Shown here: positions 8,884-18,314 of the stretch, piece after piece
Numbering within the stretch: position 1 is the first letter of the stretch
How the letters are laid out: every line of letters begins with the position of its first letter
NCBI GenBank assembly: GCA_023150835.1
Contig: JAKLKB010000020.1
Span: 1-64,000 of the forward strand
Direction of reading: 5' to 3'
Length of the DNA stretch: 64,000 bases
From: Myxococcota bacterium
GTDB taxonomy: Bacteria > Myxococcota_C > UBA6777
Program-made: the position numbers and the translations under genes
The notes under the pieces: generated by a model
Databases searched by the model: none
What the model saw: the letters and a program-made list of their open reading frames with translations, nothing else
What the model was told of the DNA's origin: nothing

Positions 8884-9582
8884 TCAATGTCCTTGTGTTT
8901 TTGGGGGAACGGGTGCTTTGTTTGAGTTGGAGATACGAGGTGTTTTTTTGGTGGAGGCGTTGGGTTCGGTGTCTTGCTCATCGAGAGCATCGGGTTCATC
9001 GACCACGATGACGGTCATTTCTTGGCCGGTGGCCTTGTTTTGGGTTTGCAATACAGCCACTTGCGAGCGTTTGCTGCCGGCGGCTTCGTCGACAACGCAA
9101 TCGTTGGGGGCGGGGCCGGGATCCATCCAGAAGGGAACCGCGACAACCAACAACACCACGGCAAAAGAACCTGCTGCGACAGACACGACAGGGTGGGCGC
9201 GCAGCCATAAGATCACACTTTCCCAAAGGCTTGGGCGAGGTTCTTCTTGGGTTGCGGGGGTGGCCTTCCAAAGGGCGACAGGAGCGACAGGGACGGCGAT
9301 CGGTGCTTCTTCTTTTGCGGGCGCAACAACGGGCTTTTGGATGCCTTGCATAATGCGTCGAGTCAAGCGGTCAAAGTCGACGTTGGCTGCGGCTTCTTCG
9401 GCTTTTTGATTCACCGATTGGCGGATCCATTGACGCATTTGACGTTGTTGTTCGAGGAGTTGTTGGGCCTCGCGATGTTCTGCGAGATGCGCTTCGACTG
9501 CGGAGCGTTCGACAGGGGAAAGCTCCCCGTCGAGGAATCCATCAAGTTGTTCTGGGGGTGGGATGCGATCTTGAGCAGACAT
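8884..9582 (-). CDS. Putative anti-sigma factor, single-pass membrane protein
   Basis: The 232-residue protein starts with the anti-sigma N-terminal pattern LDGFLDGELSPVERSAVEAHL, typical of zinc anti-sigma domains. The usual H-x3-C-x2-C is replaced by H32-x3-H36-x2-A39, so the zinc site is degenerate. One membrane helix lies at about 132-153, followed by an extracytoplasmic tail of about 80 residues. It follows the ECF sigma gene on the same strand. The ATG at 9582 is preferred (AGGTG eight bases upstream) over an in-frame extension to 9726 whose 48 residues look unlike the family. It probably sequesters the sigma factor at the membrane. Confidence 0.8.
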   Translation of the reverse strand: MSAQDRIPPPEQLDGFLDGELSPVERSAVEAHLAEHREAQQLLEQQRQMRQWIRQSVNQKAEEAAANVDFDRLTRRIMQGIQKPVVAPAKEEAPIAVPVAPVALWKATPATQEEPRPSLWESVILWLRAHPVVSVAAGSFAVVLLVVAVPFWMDPGPAPNDCVVDEAAGSKRSQVAVLQTQNKATGQEMTVIVVDEPDALDEQDTEPNASTKKTPRISNSNKAPVPPKTQGH

Positions 9583-9830
9583 AATAACACCTAAAATCCT
9601 TCCTTGGTTGTTTGGGTGGCTCCCGATGGAACGTGGCTTCTCCCGTGCGTGGGAGGTTGTTTGATCAAAAAGGCCCTGATCGAAAACAAGAGGATCAAGA
9701 GGGCAGCAAGGGAGCGCCGAGGACACACAAGCCTTCGAAATCTCGTTCGTATGGGGTGATGTTGCAAGCTGTTTTTGCGATCGCGGTGATCACCTTGGCG
9801 AAATAGACCGAAAGACAAACCGTATAGACG

Positions 9831-10517
9831 CTACTTTTTGCCAGATGCTTCAACTGCGTGTGAAAGTTTTTGTGGAGGGGTGTGGATCGGGGTTTCTGAG
9901 GCGGGTTTTCGGTGGTTGGGGATATGACGTCCTGCTTGAAGATAGCCTTCGAGCAAGCGACGCATGTGGGCGCGGGCGTGATGCAAGCGGCTCATCACCG
10001 TGCCTTTGGAACATTGGAGGGTTTGGGCGATATCTTCGTAGCTCATGCCTTCGATCTCGCGCAAAAGGATCACGGCACGATGATTTTCGGAAAGGCAACG
10101 GATCGCGGTCCAGATCTGTTCTCCGAGTTCTTTGTTGTTGAGGGCGCGTACAGGATCTTCGGGGGGGAGGGCGCTAATGCTTCCGTGATCTTCGGAGGCG
10201 TTGTCGAGGTTATGTTGAAAAGTGTCGTTGTAGTCGAGGGTTTGGTGCTTTCCTTCGCGGCGGATAAAGTCAATACAAAGGTTGATCACGATCCGATACA
10301 TCCATGTGTAGAAGCTCGAGTTCCCTTGAAAATTGCCGAGATAACGGTGGGCTTTCAGGAAGGCTTCTTGGACGATATCGAGGGCATCTTCGGTGTTGTG
10401 GAGCATTCCATAAGCTGCGGAGAAGAGTTTTTTTTGGTAGCGTTGGACAAGGCAGCAAAAAGCTTCTTCGTTGCCATCACGGCAGCTTTGGACGAGTGTG
10501 TCGTCGTCAAGTTCCAC
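9831..10517 (-). CDS. ECF (RpoE-type) sigma-70 factor
   Basis: Region 2 is clear (AFCCLVQRYQKKLFSAAYGM, DIVQEAFLKAHRYL, FYTWMYRIVINLCIDFIRR). So is the region 4 helix-turn-helix (LREIEGMSYEDIAQTLQCSKGTVMSRLHHAR). An acidic linker of about 45 residues separates them. The start is set at GTG 10517 (228 residues), seven bases after GGAG and just before ELDDDTLVQSCRDG. An in-frame TTG at 10607 would add 30 unfamily-like residues. The anti-sigma gene follows after about 250 bases with no other gene in between. It is transcribed divergently from the FHA/sigma-54 activator. Confidence 0.92.
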   Translation of the reverse strand: MELDDDTLVQSCRDGNEEAFCCLVQRYQKKLFSAAYGMLHNTEDALDIVQEAFLKAHRYLGNFQGNSSFYTWMYRIVINLCIDFIRREGKHQTLDYNDTFQHNLDNASEDHGSISALPPEDPVRALNNKELGEQIWTAIRCLSENHRAVILLREIEGMSYEDIAQTLQCSKGTVMSRLHHARAHMRRLLEGYLQAGRHIPNHRKPASETPIHTPPQKLSHAVEASGKK

Positions 10518-10821
10518 GTCGGCGCTCCGCAGGGAGGAAAGCAAGGAGGACGGTTGTGTGGATGTTGTATACACTTGGTCATCCTGTGGTGCAAAAGAAA
10601 CAAACAAAAGGCTCGGGGATCATAGCACCCTTGTTGATCCGATTCAAGTATCGAGTGAAAGACGAGCGAACAAGGCTAGGGTTGACTTTTTTGTGGCCTC
10701 TTGTAGGTTGACGGTCGAGATCTGTACATCGCAAAGGTTTGTGGAGTGCGTTGGTATCGACGAGATATCCGCGAAGGTTCTTTGTGTCTGAGAAGGTTGT
10801 TGTGTAGAGGAGAGGACGAGC
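10518..10821. other. Divergent intergenic region
   Basis: About 300 bases separate the divergent ECF sigma and FHA-activator genes and must hold both promoters. No convincing -24/-12 or -35/-10 pair was found by eye. TTGACT at 10682-10687 has no good -10 partner. Confidence 0.5.
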
Positions 10822-12675
10822 ATGGCGGAGTTGGTGTTTCTTCGTCGAGGCGAAGAGGTAATGCGCTACCAGTTGGACGGGATGATCACAACGATCGGGC
10901 GGGGAGGGCGGAATGACATCGCGTTTCCCGAACACGAGCCCTATATCTCACGCGAACACGCAAGCGTCGAAAAACGCGGGGGTGGTTTTTGGTTGCGGGA
11001 TCTCAGCCATGACGGGATTCTTCTTGACGGGTTGAGCGTCAAAGAGGGGCTTTTGCGGGATGGTGCGCTGTTTAGTCTTGGGAAATGGCAAGTGCGTTTT
11101 CAAGCCAAGTCCGCCGGGATGGATCTCGGGACGTTGACGCGTGGGGGGGGAACTCTGCCTGTTTTTGATCGCGATCAACAAGGTGAGGCGGGCAAGGCGT
11201 TTTTGTGTTTCGAGATCGACGGTGAGCGTTTCGAGCGCCCCTTCACATCGAGCGCGTTGACGATCGGAAGCTCACCCAACAATGAGCTCCGCTTGTCGAT
11301 GCCCTATATATCGAGCTTTCATTGTCGGATCTACCAACGCGACGGGCGCTACTTCTTGCGCGATTTGGAAAGCAAGAATGGTTCGTGGATCAACGGCTTG
11401 CGCACCATCGAAGGGGAGATCCCCGAAGGGGCGGAGTTGTATCTTGGCAAGTTTCCGATGCGGTTTGTGATCCGAAAAGAGTCGCAAAATGCGGAGTATC
11501 CGGGATTTGCGGGGATCATTAGCCGTGATCCTGTGATGGAGCCGATATTTGAGTTGATCCGCCGCGTGGCTTCGCATGATGCAACGGTCTTGATCTTGGG
11601 TGAATCGGGGAGTGGAAAAGAGCTTGTAGCCCGCGCCATCCACGATGTCAGCAATCGCCAGCGCGAGTCATTTCGTGCGCTAAACTGCGGTGTGATCTCC
11701 AAAGAATTGATCGGAAGCGAGTTGTTTGGTCACGAAAGAGGCGCATTTACGGGGGCTGTACAGTCCCACCAAGGCGCATTCGAAGAAGCGGGCGCGGGTA
11801 CGTTGTTTTTGGATGAGATCGGCGATCTGCCTTTGGAGCAACAAGTGGCCTTTCTGCGCGTTCTTGAGGTCGGAAGCTACCGTCGATTGGGCGGAGCCAA
11901 GGACTTGGCCAACCAAGCTCGCATTGTCACAGCCACCCACCGCGATCTTTGGCAATTGATCCGCGCAGGAACCTTCCGCGAAGACCTCTATCATCGGATC
12001 AGTGTCTTGCCGATCGCGCTGCCTCCCCTGCGTGCTCGGGTGCAAGATATCCCCTTGCTTGCGCAGTTTTTTATCCAACGCTTTGCGCAGCATCGCGATC
12101 TACGCCTCAGCGACGAGGCTTTGTTGGCCTTACAGACGTATTCTTGGCCCGGCAACGTCCGTGAACTTCGCAACGTGATCCAACGCGCCATCGTGATGGT
12201 CAACGGTCGCGAGATCAACGCTGCGGATCTACTCATCCGCCCCGAGTATACAGACAACGCACTTCACTCTACCGCCTCAGGATATCCGAGCGGATCCGTT
12301 CCGTACCACGCTGCGGGTTCGGGTGGACACACCTATTACCCCAGCCACCTCTCCCCCCCTGCTCATCCCTATCCTTCGGCCCAACCGCATCCTGCGATGA
12401 GCGGGATGCTACCAAACGCTGCAACAGCCCATCCATCCGCGCACTACGGAGATATCAACACACACAGCCCCTCGGGTGGCGTCGCCTTACAAGATCACAC
12501 GGCCAATTCCGCGACCTCTCTTGACGAGACGGAACGCCAAGCGATCGTGCAAGCCCTTGAGGGTTGTCGAGGAAACGTGACCGAGGCCGCAAGACGCCTT
12601 GGCATCGGACGTTCGAGCCTTTACAGTAAAATGAATCGTCATGGTATCGTGTCTGTCCACTACAAGTCTCGTTGA
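10822..12675 (+). CDS. FHA-domain sigma-54-dependent transcriptional activator
   Basis: This 617-residue enhancer-binding protein activates RNA polymerase with sigma-54. It has two FHA domains (about 3-97 and 130-222; both show GR/GS, SR.H or SSFH and N.NG or DG elements, and the first has D.S.DG in place of NG). A full AAA+ domain follows, with Walker A GESGSGKE at about 260, the sigma-54 contact loop GAFTGA at about 307-312 and Walker [10 protein letters not shown] His/Pro/Ser-rich linker leads to a Fis-type helix-turn-helix ([24 protein letters not shown]). The FHA domains imply input by Ser/Thr phosphorylation, a regulator class common in myxobacteria. GAGGA precedes the ATG. A 38-base duplication spans its stop codon. 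Confidence 0.95.
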   Translation: MAELVFLRRGEEVMRYQLDGMITTIGRGGRNDIAFPEHEPYISREHASVEKRGGGFWLRDLSHDGILLDGLSVKEGLLRDGALFSLGKWQVRFQAKSAGMDLGTLTRGGGTLPVFDRDQQGEAGKAFLCFEIDGERFERPFTSSALTIGSSPNNELRLSMPYISSFHCRIYQRDGRYFLRDLESKNGSWINGLRTIEGEIPEGAELYLGKFPMRFVIRKESQNAEYPGFAGIISRDPVMEPIFELIRRVASHDATVLILGESGSGKELVARAIHDVSNRQRESFRALNCGVISKELIGSELFGHERGAFTGAVQSHQGAFEEAGAGTLFLDEIGDLPLEQQVAFLRVLEVGSYRRLGGAKDLANQARIVTATHRDLWQLIRAGTFREDLYHRISVLPIALPPLRARVQDIPLLAQFFIQRFAQHRDLRLSDEALLALQTYSWPGNVRELRNVIQRAIVMVNGREINAADLLIRPEYTDNALHSTASGYPSGSVPYHAAGSGGHTYYPSHLSPPAHPYPSAQPHPAMSGMLPNAATAHPSAHYGDINTHSPSGGVALQDHTANSATSLDETERQAIVQALEGCRGNVTEAARRLGIGRSSLYSKMNRHGIVSVHYKSR

Positions 12676-12727
12676 GTCAAGATGTTCTTGTGTCTGTCCA
12701 CTACAAGTCTCGTTGAGTCAAGATGTT
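12649..12727 (+). repeat. 38-base direct duplication over the activator stop codon
   Basis: The identical 38-base sequence starting GTGTCTGTCCACTACAAG occurs at 12649-12686 and 12690-12727, a period of 41. The first copy contains the activator TGA stop; the second ends in the ATG of the BamA-like gene. The duplication also creates a 15-codon ORF (12682-12729) whose TAA overlaps that ATG. Confidence 0.97.
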
Positions 12728-15458
12728 AAAAAAGACGTTGGTATTTTGTGGCTTGTTTTTGTGGTGTGGGATGTTTGGTGTGGTCGTATTCAACGAGCCA
12801 ACAGCCTTCGCCAAACCAAAGATGCCTCGCGGCTCACGCCTCTATTCGTTGCGCCTGACCTTTCCCGTACAGCAACGCCTGCCTTATACGGATGGCCCGA
12901 AGACGACACGCTTTCGGCTCATTGCACAAAAGCCCGAACCGCCGCGTACGTCGCCCCCGCCTCGCGATATCCCTGCATCCAAACCCGCTGCATCCAAACC
13001 CGCAAAGACCGATCCGCTCGACGATATCGAAGAGCCGCCCTCCCCCACGCCAACACACCTCACACCGCCACCACGAACAGCCGCACCGCCCTCCTCTGCT
13101 CCTGCACCGACCTCGCGCCCTCGACCCAAAAACACGCAACCGCCCGTACAGAGGGAAGAAGCACCTCTGATCACCACCATCCACATCCTCGGACTACAGC
13201 GCGTCACCCGCACAGAAGTCAACCGCTACTTGTTTTCTCAAGAAGGCGATTTTTTTTCCCGCGAAAAGCTCGACAAAGACACCGCCCGCTTGCAGCGAAG
13301 CGGCCTGTTTGAAACCGTACGCGCCTCTTTTCAGATCAAACAAGGACTCGCGGAGATCACCTTCGCCCTCAAAGAGCGCGAGCTGATCTTGATCCGAGAG
13401 ATCGCGTTTGTTGGAAACCGCATTCTCCAAGCCCCCGATCTTCAAAAGCCACTCGAATTAAAGGTGGGGGGCTACTTTGAAAACGCCGCCCTCAAGCGCG
13501 ACGCCCACCGCATCCTTAAAGCCTACAGCCAGATCGGTTATTTTCGTGCGCGATTGTATGTGCAAGGCTACTGGGGAACTCAAGCAGGACGACGCACCGT
13601 CAAATTGGAGTATGTGATCCACGAGGATCTTCCCGCTCGGATCCGACGTGTGGAGATCCTCGGCAATCAGATCACCAAGACAGCGGATATCTTGGCTGCG
13701 TTGGCCTCCAAACCTGCCGACTTTTTGACCAACTTTACAGGGCAAGGGATCTACCATCCCTATTATGTGGCTCAAGATCGTTATGTTCTGGACAATTTCT
13801 TTATGGATCGGGGATTTTTGGAGCGCGAGATCAAAGGGCCGTATCTGTTTGTTTCGCGAGATCGACGGCAAGTGGATCTGCGCTACCACATCAAAGAAGG
13901 CCCGATCTATCGGTACAATGCGATCGCATTGCGCGGTGAATTGTTGGGAGGAGAAGCTGCGGTTCGAAAGATCTTGACGATCCACCTCGGCAAGATCTTT
14001 GATCGCAGCGAACTGCTCGACAAGACCGTGGCGAGTCTGCGGCGACATTACCAAGATGCCGGATACGCCTTCGCAAAGATCGAACCGATCCCCTTGGTCG
14101 ATCAACAGCGCAAAGCCTTGGGGATCGTCTTTCGCTTTCAAAAAGGGCCATTGGTACGCATCGCAAACATCGAGATCGTCGGGAACGCAGAGACCCAAGA
14201 TCATGTGATACGCCGCCGTTTGTCACTCAAAGAAGGCGATCTGTACAGCGACACGCGATTGCGACAAAGCCAACGTCGGATCTTTGCGCTCGGTTACTTC
14301 GAGAAAAACGACGACACCTATGGCGTACAAGTCCAAGTAGAAAAAACCTTGGACCCCGATCAAGTCAATCTGCGGTTTGTGGTCCGAGAACGATGGACTT
14401 GGACGATCCTTCCGAGTTTTACGTATCTTCCGGGCTACGAAGCGATCTTTTTGGCGCGTGTAGGCAAAGAGAATTTTCTTGGATTGGGGCAATCTCTGTC
14501 CTTGACGGGTGTTGCGGCAACTTCGGGGCGCTTGTTTTCGCTTTCACTGGTGTTTTTCGATCCGTCGATCGCGAATAGTCCGCTGAGTTTGTCTTTTTCT
14601 GGCTATTTTTCGTACAACGCGATCCCAAACCTTGGCTATGCGATCGAGCGGCTGGGCGGGACGTTGGGCTTGGGGATCGCTCTCGGGACGCCTGCGCTTC
14701 GTTTTCATTTATCCTACAGCATCGGGCGTTATGGACTCAGCCCACAGGAAAACTTCGGTTTGCAGATCCAAGGATTTTCGGCGGGGAGTTGGTTGCGCAG
14801 CGGTGTCGGTGGGCAGCTAATCTACGACGATCAGGGATTGCGGCCCCATGCGTTTTTGCAGATGCGCCACAGCGTCTCGTTCTTTCATATCGCGCCCTAT
14901 CTTGGGGCTAATTACAGCCTCAACCAACTGGATATCCAGCTGCGTTTTTTTCTGCAATTTCACAAACGTGTGACGCTGAAACTGGCGGGAACGCTTGGGT
15001 GGATGTTTAGCTTTGATCCGTTCGGTCCCCCGTCCTTTGAGCGTTATCGGCTTGGTGGAGATCGAGATATGCGAGGCTATCCGATCCAATCGTTGGCTCC
15101 TTTGCGCGTCGTGCCTTCGCGTGCGGAGGCGACGTTTACACCCGTCAGGGTCAACTGGGGCGGATCGAAGACAGTGATGGGAAATGCTGAGTTAGAGATC
15201 GTGTTGGCGCGTCGAGCGGGCGTTTCGATGGTGCTGTTTTACGATGCCGGAAACACCTACGACGATCGAGAAGCCTTCTTCCAAGATCTGCGCAACAACG
15301 GGCTTCCTCTCGGGCTGTTTATGGACGTCGGCTTTGGCATACGCTGGCGGATCTTGGGGGCTGGATTGTTTCGCTTTGAATTTGGTTTCCCCCTCAACCC
15401 TCGCCCGGGCGATCCACCCGTACAGTTCTGGGTGACGATCGGCGAATCCGTATTTTAA
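12723..15458 (+). CDS. bamA: BamA/Omp85-family outer-membrane assembly protein
   Basis: BamA inserts beta-barrel proteins into the outer membrane. The 911-residue product has a signal peptide (to about residue 30) and an unusual Pro/Ala/Lys-rich linker of about 110 residues. Five POTRA-like modules follow (beginning near IHILGLQRV, IREIAFVGN, IRRVEILGN, YNAIALRGE and IANIEIVGN), then a C-terminal 16-strand-type barrel. The Omp85 signature loop reads DMRGYPIQSL, in place of VRGF/Y, and the chain ends in aromatic Phe (GESVF). Five POTRAs favour BamA over TamA. The start ATG overlaps the second copy of the upstream duplication and lacks a strong ribosome site. Whether this is the main BamA or a paralogue cannot be told from here. 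Confidence 0.85.
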   Translation: MLKKTLVFCGLFLWCGMFGVVVFNEPTAFAKPKMPRGSRLYSLRLTFPVQQRLPYTDGPKTTRFRLIAQKPEPPRTSPPPRDIPASKPAASKPAKTDPLDDIEEPPSPTPTHLTPPPRTAAPPSSAPAPTSRPRPKNTQPPVQREEAPLITTIHILGLQRVTRTEVNRYLFSQEGDFFSREKLDKDTARLQRSGLFETVRASFQIKQGLAEITFALKERELILIREIAFVGNRILQAPDLQKPLELKVGGYFENAALKRDAHRILKAYSQIGYFRARLYVQGYWGTQAGRRTVKLEYVIHEDLPARIRRVEILGNQITKTADILAALASKPADFLTNFTGQGIYHPYYVAQDRYVLDNFFMDRGFLEREIKGPYLFVSRDRRQVDLRYHIKEGPIYRYNAIALRGELLGGEAAVRKILTIHLGKIFDRSELLDKTVASLRRHYQDAGYAFAKIEPIPLVDQQRKALGIVFRFQKGPLVRIANIEIVGNAETQDHVIRRRLSLKEGDLYSDTRLRQSQRRIFALGYFEKNDDTYGVQVQVEKTLDPDQVNLRFVVRERWTWTILPSFTYLPGYEAIFLARVGKENFLGLGQSLSLTGVAATSGRLFSLSLVFFDPSIANSPLSLSFSGYFSYNAIPNLGYAIERLGGTLGLGIALGTPALRFHLSYSIGRYGLSPQENFGLQIQGFSAGSWLRSGVGGQLIYDDQGLRPHAFLQMRHSVSFFHIAPYLGANYSLNQLDIQLRFFLQFHKRVTLKLAGTLGWMFSFDPFGPPSFERYRLGGDRDMRGYPIQSLAPLRVVPSRAEATFTPVRVNWGGSKTVMGNAELEIVLARRAGVSMVLFYDAGNTYDDREAFFQDLRNNGLPLGLFMDVGFGIRWRILGAGLFRFEFGFPLNPRPGDPPVQFWVTIGESVF

Positions 15459-15526
15459 CGTATAGCGTTTGCAGAGTGGGGTGACGATCAGCGGATCTGT
15501 GTTTGAGCGTCTAGCGTTTGGCAGGC
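15430..15526 (+). repeat. Imperfect about 49-base tandem duplication over the bamA stop
   Basis: The segment from about 15430 (GGTGACGATCGGCGAATCCG, through the TAA, to TAGCGTTTGCAG) is repeated from about 15480 with several substitutions (GGTGACGATCAGCGGATCTG...TAGCGTTTGGCAG). The second copy runs into the 3' end of the convergent nuclease gene. Confidence 0.75.
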
Positions 15527-16824
15527 CGAAACCCCGCATTGACGGCGTCTTGTACGTTGCAAAAGAAGACGGTGTTTTTGCTTTTGCTGCTGAGCGCTCG
15601 GGCGTAGCCTTTGTTTGTGGGGGTGCGGTAGATCTTGCTGCGAAGATTGCCGACGATCGGTTGTTCGACACGACAGCGTTCTGCAAGAGCACGTTTGCTG
15701 CGTGCGTAAGTTCCGGTCGATGGGGCGGGTGTGGGTTCGGGTGTGGAAGTAGCGGTGTATTCGCCTCTTCGCCCCGAGCGTCGGTATCCTGCGGCTTCGG
15801 CTTCTTGAACGGATTGAAAGATACGATATCGACCGGGACGCAAGACGCGGTAGGTTTTGCGGGTGGGATGGCCCAAGATCAAGGAACCTTGGGGATTTGA
15901 AGCGACGCCGCTTGGGGAGGGATCTGAAGAGTGGGTGGGAGCAGGTGGAGGAAGATCACGCGGCCCGATGCGATCTTGTGGAGAGGCCGAAGATTGGATC
16001 TCGGAGGAAGTTTTGGGGTGCGCGTTGGGGTCGAAGGGAACGCGGTAATCGGAAGGAGCCGCTCGAAAGCCCGCAGATTCGGCCTCGTTGGAGGAGCAAA
16101 ACAAACGACGGGTTCGATAATCGGTACGAAAGAAAGCGCGATGGCCTTTGGTAAAGTAGTAGCGTGTGCGTTGATCGCCGATCACCCAGTCAAAACGACG
16201 AACACCCAAGCGTTGGTTGCAGGCGCTACGCAATTGACGGTAGCGTTCGTCTTCGGCTTGCATCGCTGTCACTTTTTCGGGGTGCGCCCACATCCCCCGT
16301 CTTGCGGCCTTTGCGGCTTGTTCGAGCTGAACAAACCGCTCCATGTAAGTGTGCGGATAGCGCGTCATCGCAAAGGCATAGCCTTCTTCGATCATCTGCG
16401 TGTTAAACATCCGACCATTGGGCATAAATATGTACACAAGCAAGCGACCGTAAACACCGCGCTGTTGGCCTTTTCGGCCTCTGCCGCTCGGACGGCCTTG
16501 AAGGGCCAAGATCACGTTGTCGCCGATACGCAACAATTGCTTGGCGCGACTTGAGGCTTCGGGTCCGTAAAACTCGACAGGTTTGAAGGGATGTTTGGTT
16601 TCGGGCGTGTCGATGCCGACAAGTCGGAGCTTTTCGAGTTTATCGCCACAAAAGACGTGAGCGGTATCGCCGTCGACGACTTTGTGAACGCGGCAAGGGG
16701 TGCGCATAAACCAAAGCAAAGGCCACTCGCGCTTGAGCTGGTGCCATGAGGTTTCTGCGTGAGAGTGAGGAGGAACGAAGCAGAAGAGGGTGCAAAAGAA
16801 GACGCCGACAAACAAGCGAAGCAT
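15511..16824 (-). CDS. Secreted thermonuclease (SNase)-like protein with C-terminal repeat modules
   Basis: A signal peptide (residues 1-23) precedes a staphylococcal-nuclease fold at about 40-190. Family motifs include VDGDTAHV, LRLVGIDTPET and YGRLLVYIF, which carry the usual Asp and Arg catalytic positions. The C-terminal half has three related modules of about 45 residues, each with (V/I)(I/L)G(N/D/H)..(R/T)..Y and ending EAxxAG(F/Y)R, similar to the Ada metal-binding-like modules often attached to secreted nucleases. The zinc cysteines are largely missing, so metal binding is doubtful. It probably degrades extracellular or periplasmic nucleic acid. A GGGAG site precedes the ATG. Confidence 0.85.
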   Translation of the reverse strand: MLRLFVGVFFCTLFCFVPPHSHAETSWHQLKREWPLLWFMRTPCRVHKVVDGDTAHVFCGDKLEKLRLVGIDTPETKHPFKPVEFYGPEASSRAKQLLRIGDNVILALQGRPSGRGRKGQQRGVYGRLLVYIFMPNGRMFNTQMIEEGYAFAMTRYPHTYMERFVQLEQAAKAARRGMWAHPEKVTAMQAEDERYRQLRSACNQRLGVRRFDWVIGDQRTRYYFTKGHRAFFRTDYRTRRLFCSSNEAESAGFRAAPSDYRVPFDPNAHPKTSSEIQSSASPQDRIGPRDLPPPAPTHSSDPSPSGVASNPQGSLILGHPTRKTYRVLRPGRYRIFQSVQEAEAAGYRRSGRRGEYTATSTPEPTPAPSTGTYARSKRALAERCRVEQPIVGNLRSKIYRTPTNKGYARALSSKSKNTVFFCNVQDAVNAGFRPAKR

Positions 16825-16927
16825 GATTGCTTTCTCCCTTGTACTGGGGTGAAACGAAGGCCATGCGACGAGGCACGGCGCATCAAGCTAATGCGCAAAG
16901 AGGTTGGGCGTCAAGAGAGAGACGGTG

Positions 16928-17740
16928 TTAGCGATTCCCACCACGAGGCGCTTTGTCATCGGAGCTTGGTTGCAGATAAGCGCGGATCGAGCGCATGACT
17001 TGGTTGATCTCGTTGAGTTCGCGTTCGGGGATAACGGCGATGCTACGGGCTTCACGGGTGAAACCATCAAGGCGTTTGCGGACGCGTTCGAGCGTTTCGT
17101 TGGTGTGTTGCTCGACGATATCGAGACGTGCGCAGATATCGATCCATTCGGATCGAGAGATGGAGGTGGCTTGAAGACGATCGATGCGCTGTTCGATCTG
17201 GTCCAGTCGTTCTTCGATCAGGGAAAGGCGCTGTTCTAGGGCGTCGAGACGTGGATTTTCCGTTTGCACGCGTTCCTCTTGTTTGCGACGGCTGGCTTGG
17301 AGGTTGGCATTTCGTTGCATATTGACCTCGTGTTGGTCGGGAGTATCGGTGATCTCGATCGTCGCACCATCAAGGGTGGTCAATCGCCGAGGTGCTGGGA
17401 CAGAGAAGCGAGGCGTCTTTTCAGATGTCGCATGAATCATCGGAGTATAAGCGGGCATCGGCAACGAGTCAAGTAATGCGCTATCTTGGTACGTTTGTGT
17501 GCGTGAGATATGCGAGTGGGTATCTTCGGATGGTGCGGGTTCTGCGACCAATTCCATCATCGCAGCGATGGCTTGATCATCGGGGACGTTGTTCGGCTGG
17601 TTGGGGTCGACAAACCCCCAAGGATAGCGTGGAGGACGCGAAGAACAGATACCGCATTTTTGGCGAGGACGGCCTCCCGGACGTGGGTCGACGTACCAAA
17701 AGGTTTTTTTACAGTCTTGGCATTCAGTGAGCTTTTTCAT
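16928..17740 (-). CDS. Zinc-ribbon and coiled-coil protein of unknown function
   Basis: The 270-residue protein begins with a four-Cys zinc-ribbon motif (C7-x2-C10 ... C29-x2-C32) and has a low-complexity middle. A coiled-coil stretch follows at about residues 150-245 with heptads such as LEQRLSLIEERLDQIEQRIDR. No signal peptide or enzyme motif is seen. GGAG lies 11 bases before the ATG. It could be an adaptor or nucleic-acid-associated protein, but neither is demonstrated. Confidence 0.75.
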   Translation of the reverse strand: MKKLTECQDCKKTFWYVDPRPGGRPRQKCGICSSRPPRYPWGFVDPNQPNNVPDDQAIAAMMELVAEPAPSEDTHSHISRTQTYQDSALLDSLPMPAYTPMIHATSEKTPRFSVPAPRRLTTLDGATIEITDTPDQHEVNMQRNANLQASRRKQEERVQTENPRLDALEQRLSLIEERLDQIEQRIDRLQATSISRSEWIDICARLDIVEQHTNETLERVRKRLDGFTREARSIAVIPERELNEINQVMRSIRAYLQPSSDDKAPRGGNR

Positions 17741-18119
17741 CGAAAAAATCTCCAGATGGATAAAGAGTGGTACGCGCTCAAAGGAGGATGGGGCTTCGAG
17801 TAAAAAGCCCGAGGGTTCGAGTGTTTTGCGATTTTGTGCTGAATGTTCGCCGCCAAAGCAGAAGCCAACAACGGGAAGATTTGACGAGCAGTTTCAACGA
17901 GCCTCGGGCTCTTTGATGACAGGATCGCAAGGTGGTATGGATCACAAAGCATAAGATTCATTGGGGGTTGTTTTGGTTGCGAACGAGTAGAAAAAAATTC
18001 TGTGCAACCAAGGTGATGCAAAGACAGGCGAGGCAAGACGTCAAACCTTTAAGGGCAAAAGGAAAAGCAATGAAGCGTTGGGAACAACGCGAATGATCTC
18101 GAAAAAAACTGAGGTGTGA
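17741..18119. other. Non-coding stretch upstream of the zinc-ribbon gene
   Basis: No gene is supported here. Short ORFs lack ribosome sites and family features. It should hold the promoter of the leftward 16928-17740 gene, but no clear promoter pair was found. Confidence 0.5.
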
Positions 18120-18314
18120 TGCGAAATCCGCCCATCGTGCGATCACAAAACATAGGGGAAGCCCCCTGTGGCTGCCCAAGAATCGGGCCGCTGCTGCTTT
18201 TTGGGTGTCGACTCAAATTGGCGGCGTATCTCCGCATCAGCCCCCTGTGACTGCGCAAGAATCGGGTCGCCACAGAGGATCGCATCCGCGATCACGCATC
18301 ACTCGGAACCGCAT
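18120..18314 (-). repeat. MITE-like palindromic element, copy C (internally duplicated)
   Basis: The left end TGCGAAATCCGCCC matches the terminus of copies D-F. The core GCCCCCTGTGGCTGCCC...AATCGGG (about 18161-18188) is repeated imperfectly at 18240-18269, making this copy longer (195 bases). Its right end, CATCACTCGG at 18298-18307, matches copy F. It stops at 18314, directly against the stop codon of the leftward gene at 18315. Confidence 0.75.

Noticed and set aside
9583-9726. 48-residue N-terminal extension of the anti-sigma protein
   Set aside because: The composition is unlike the family, and a better placed ribosome site precedes the ATG at 9582.
12682-12729. 15-codon leader peptide overlapping the bamA start
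   Set aside because: It arises from the 38-base duplication, has no separate ribosome site and no regulatory codon run; probably a by-product.
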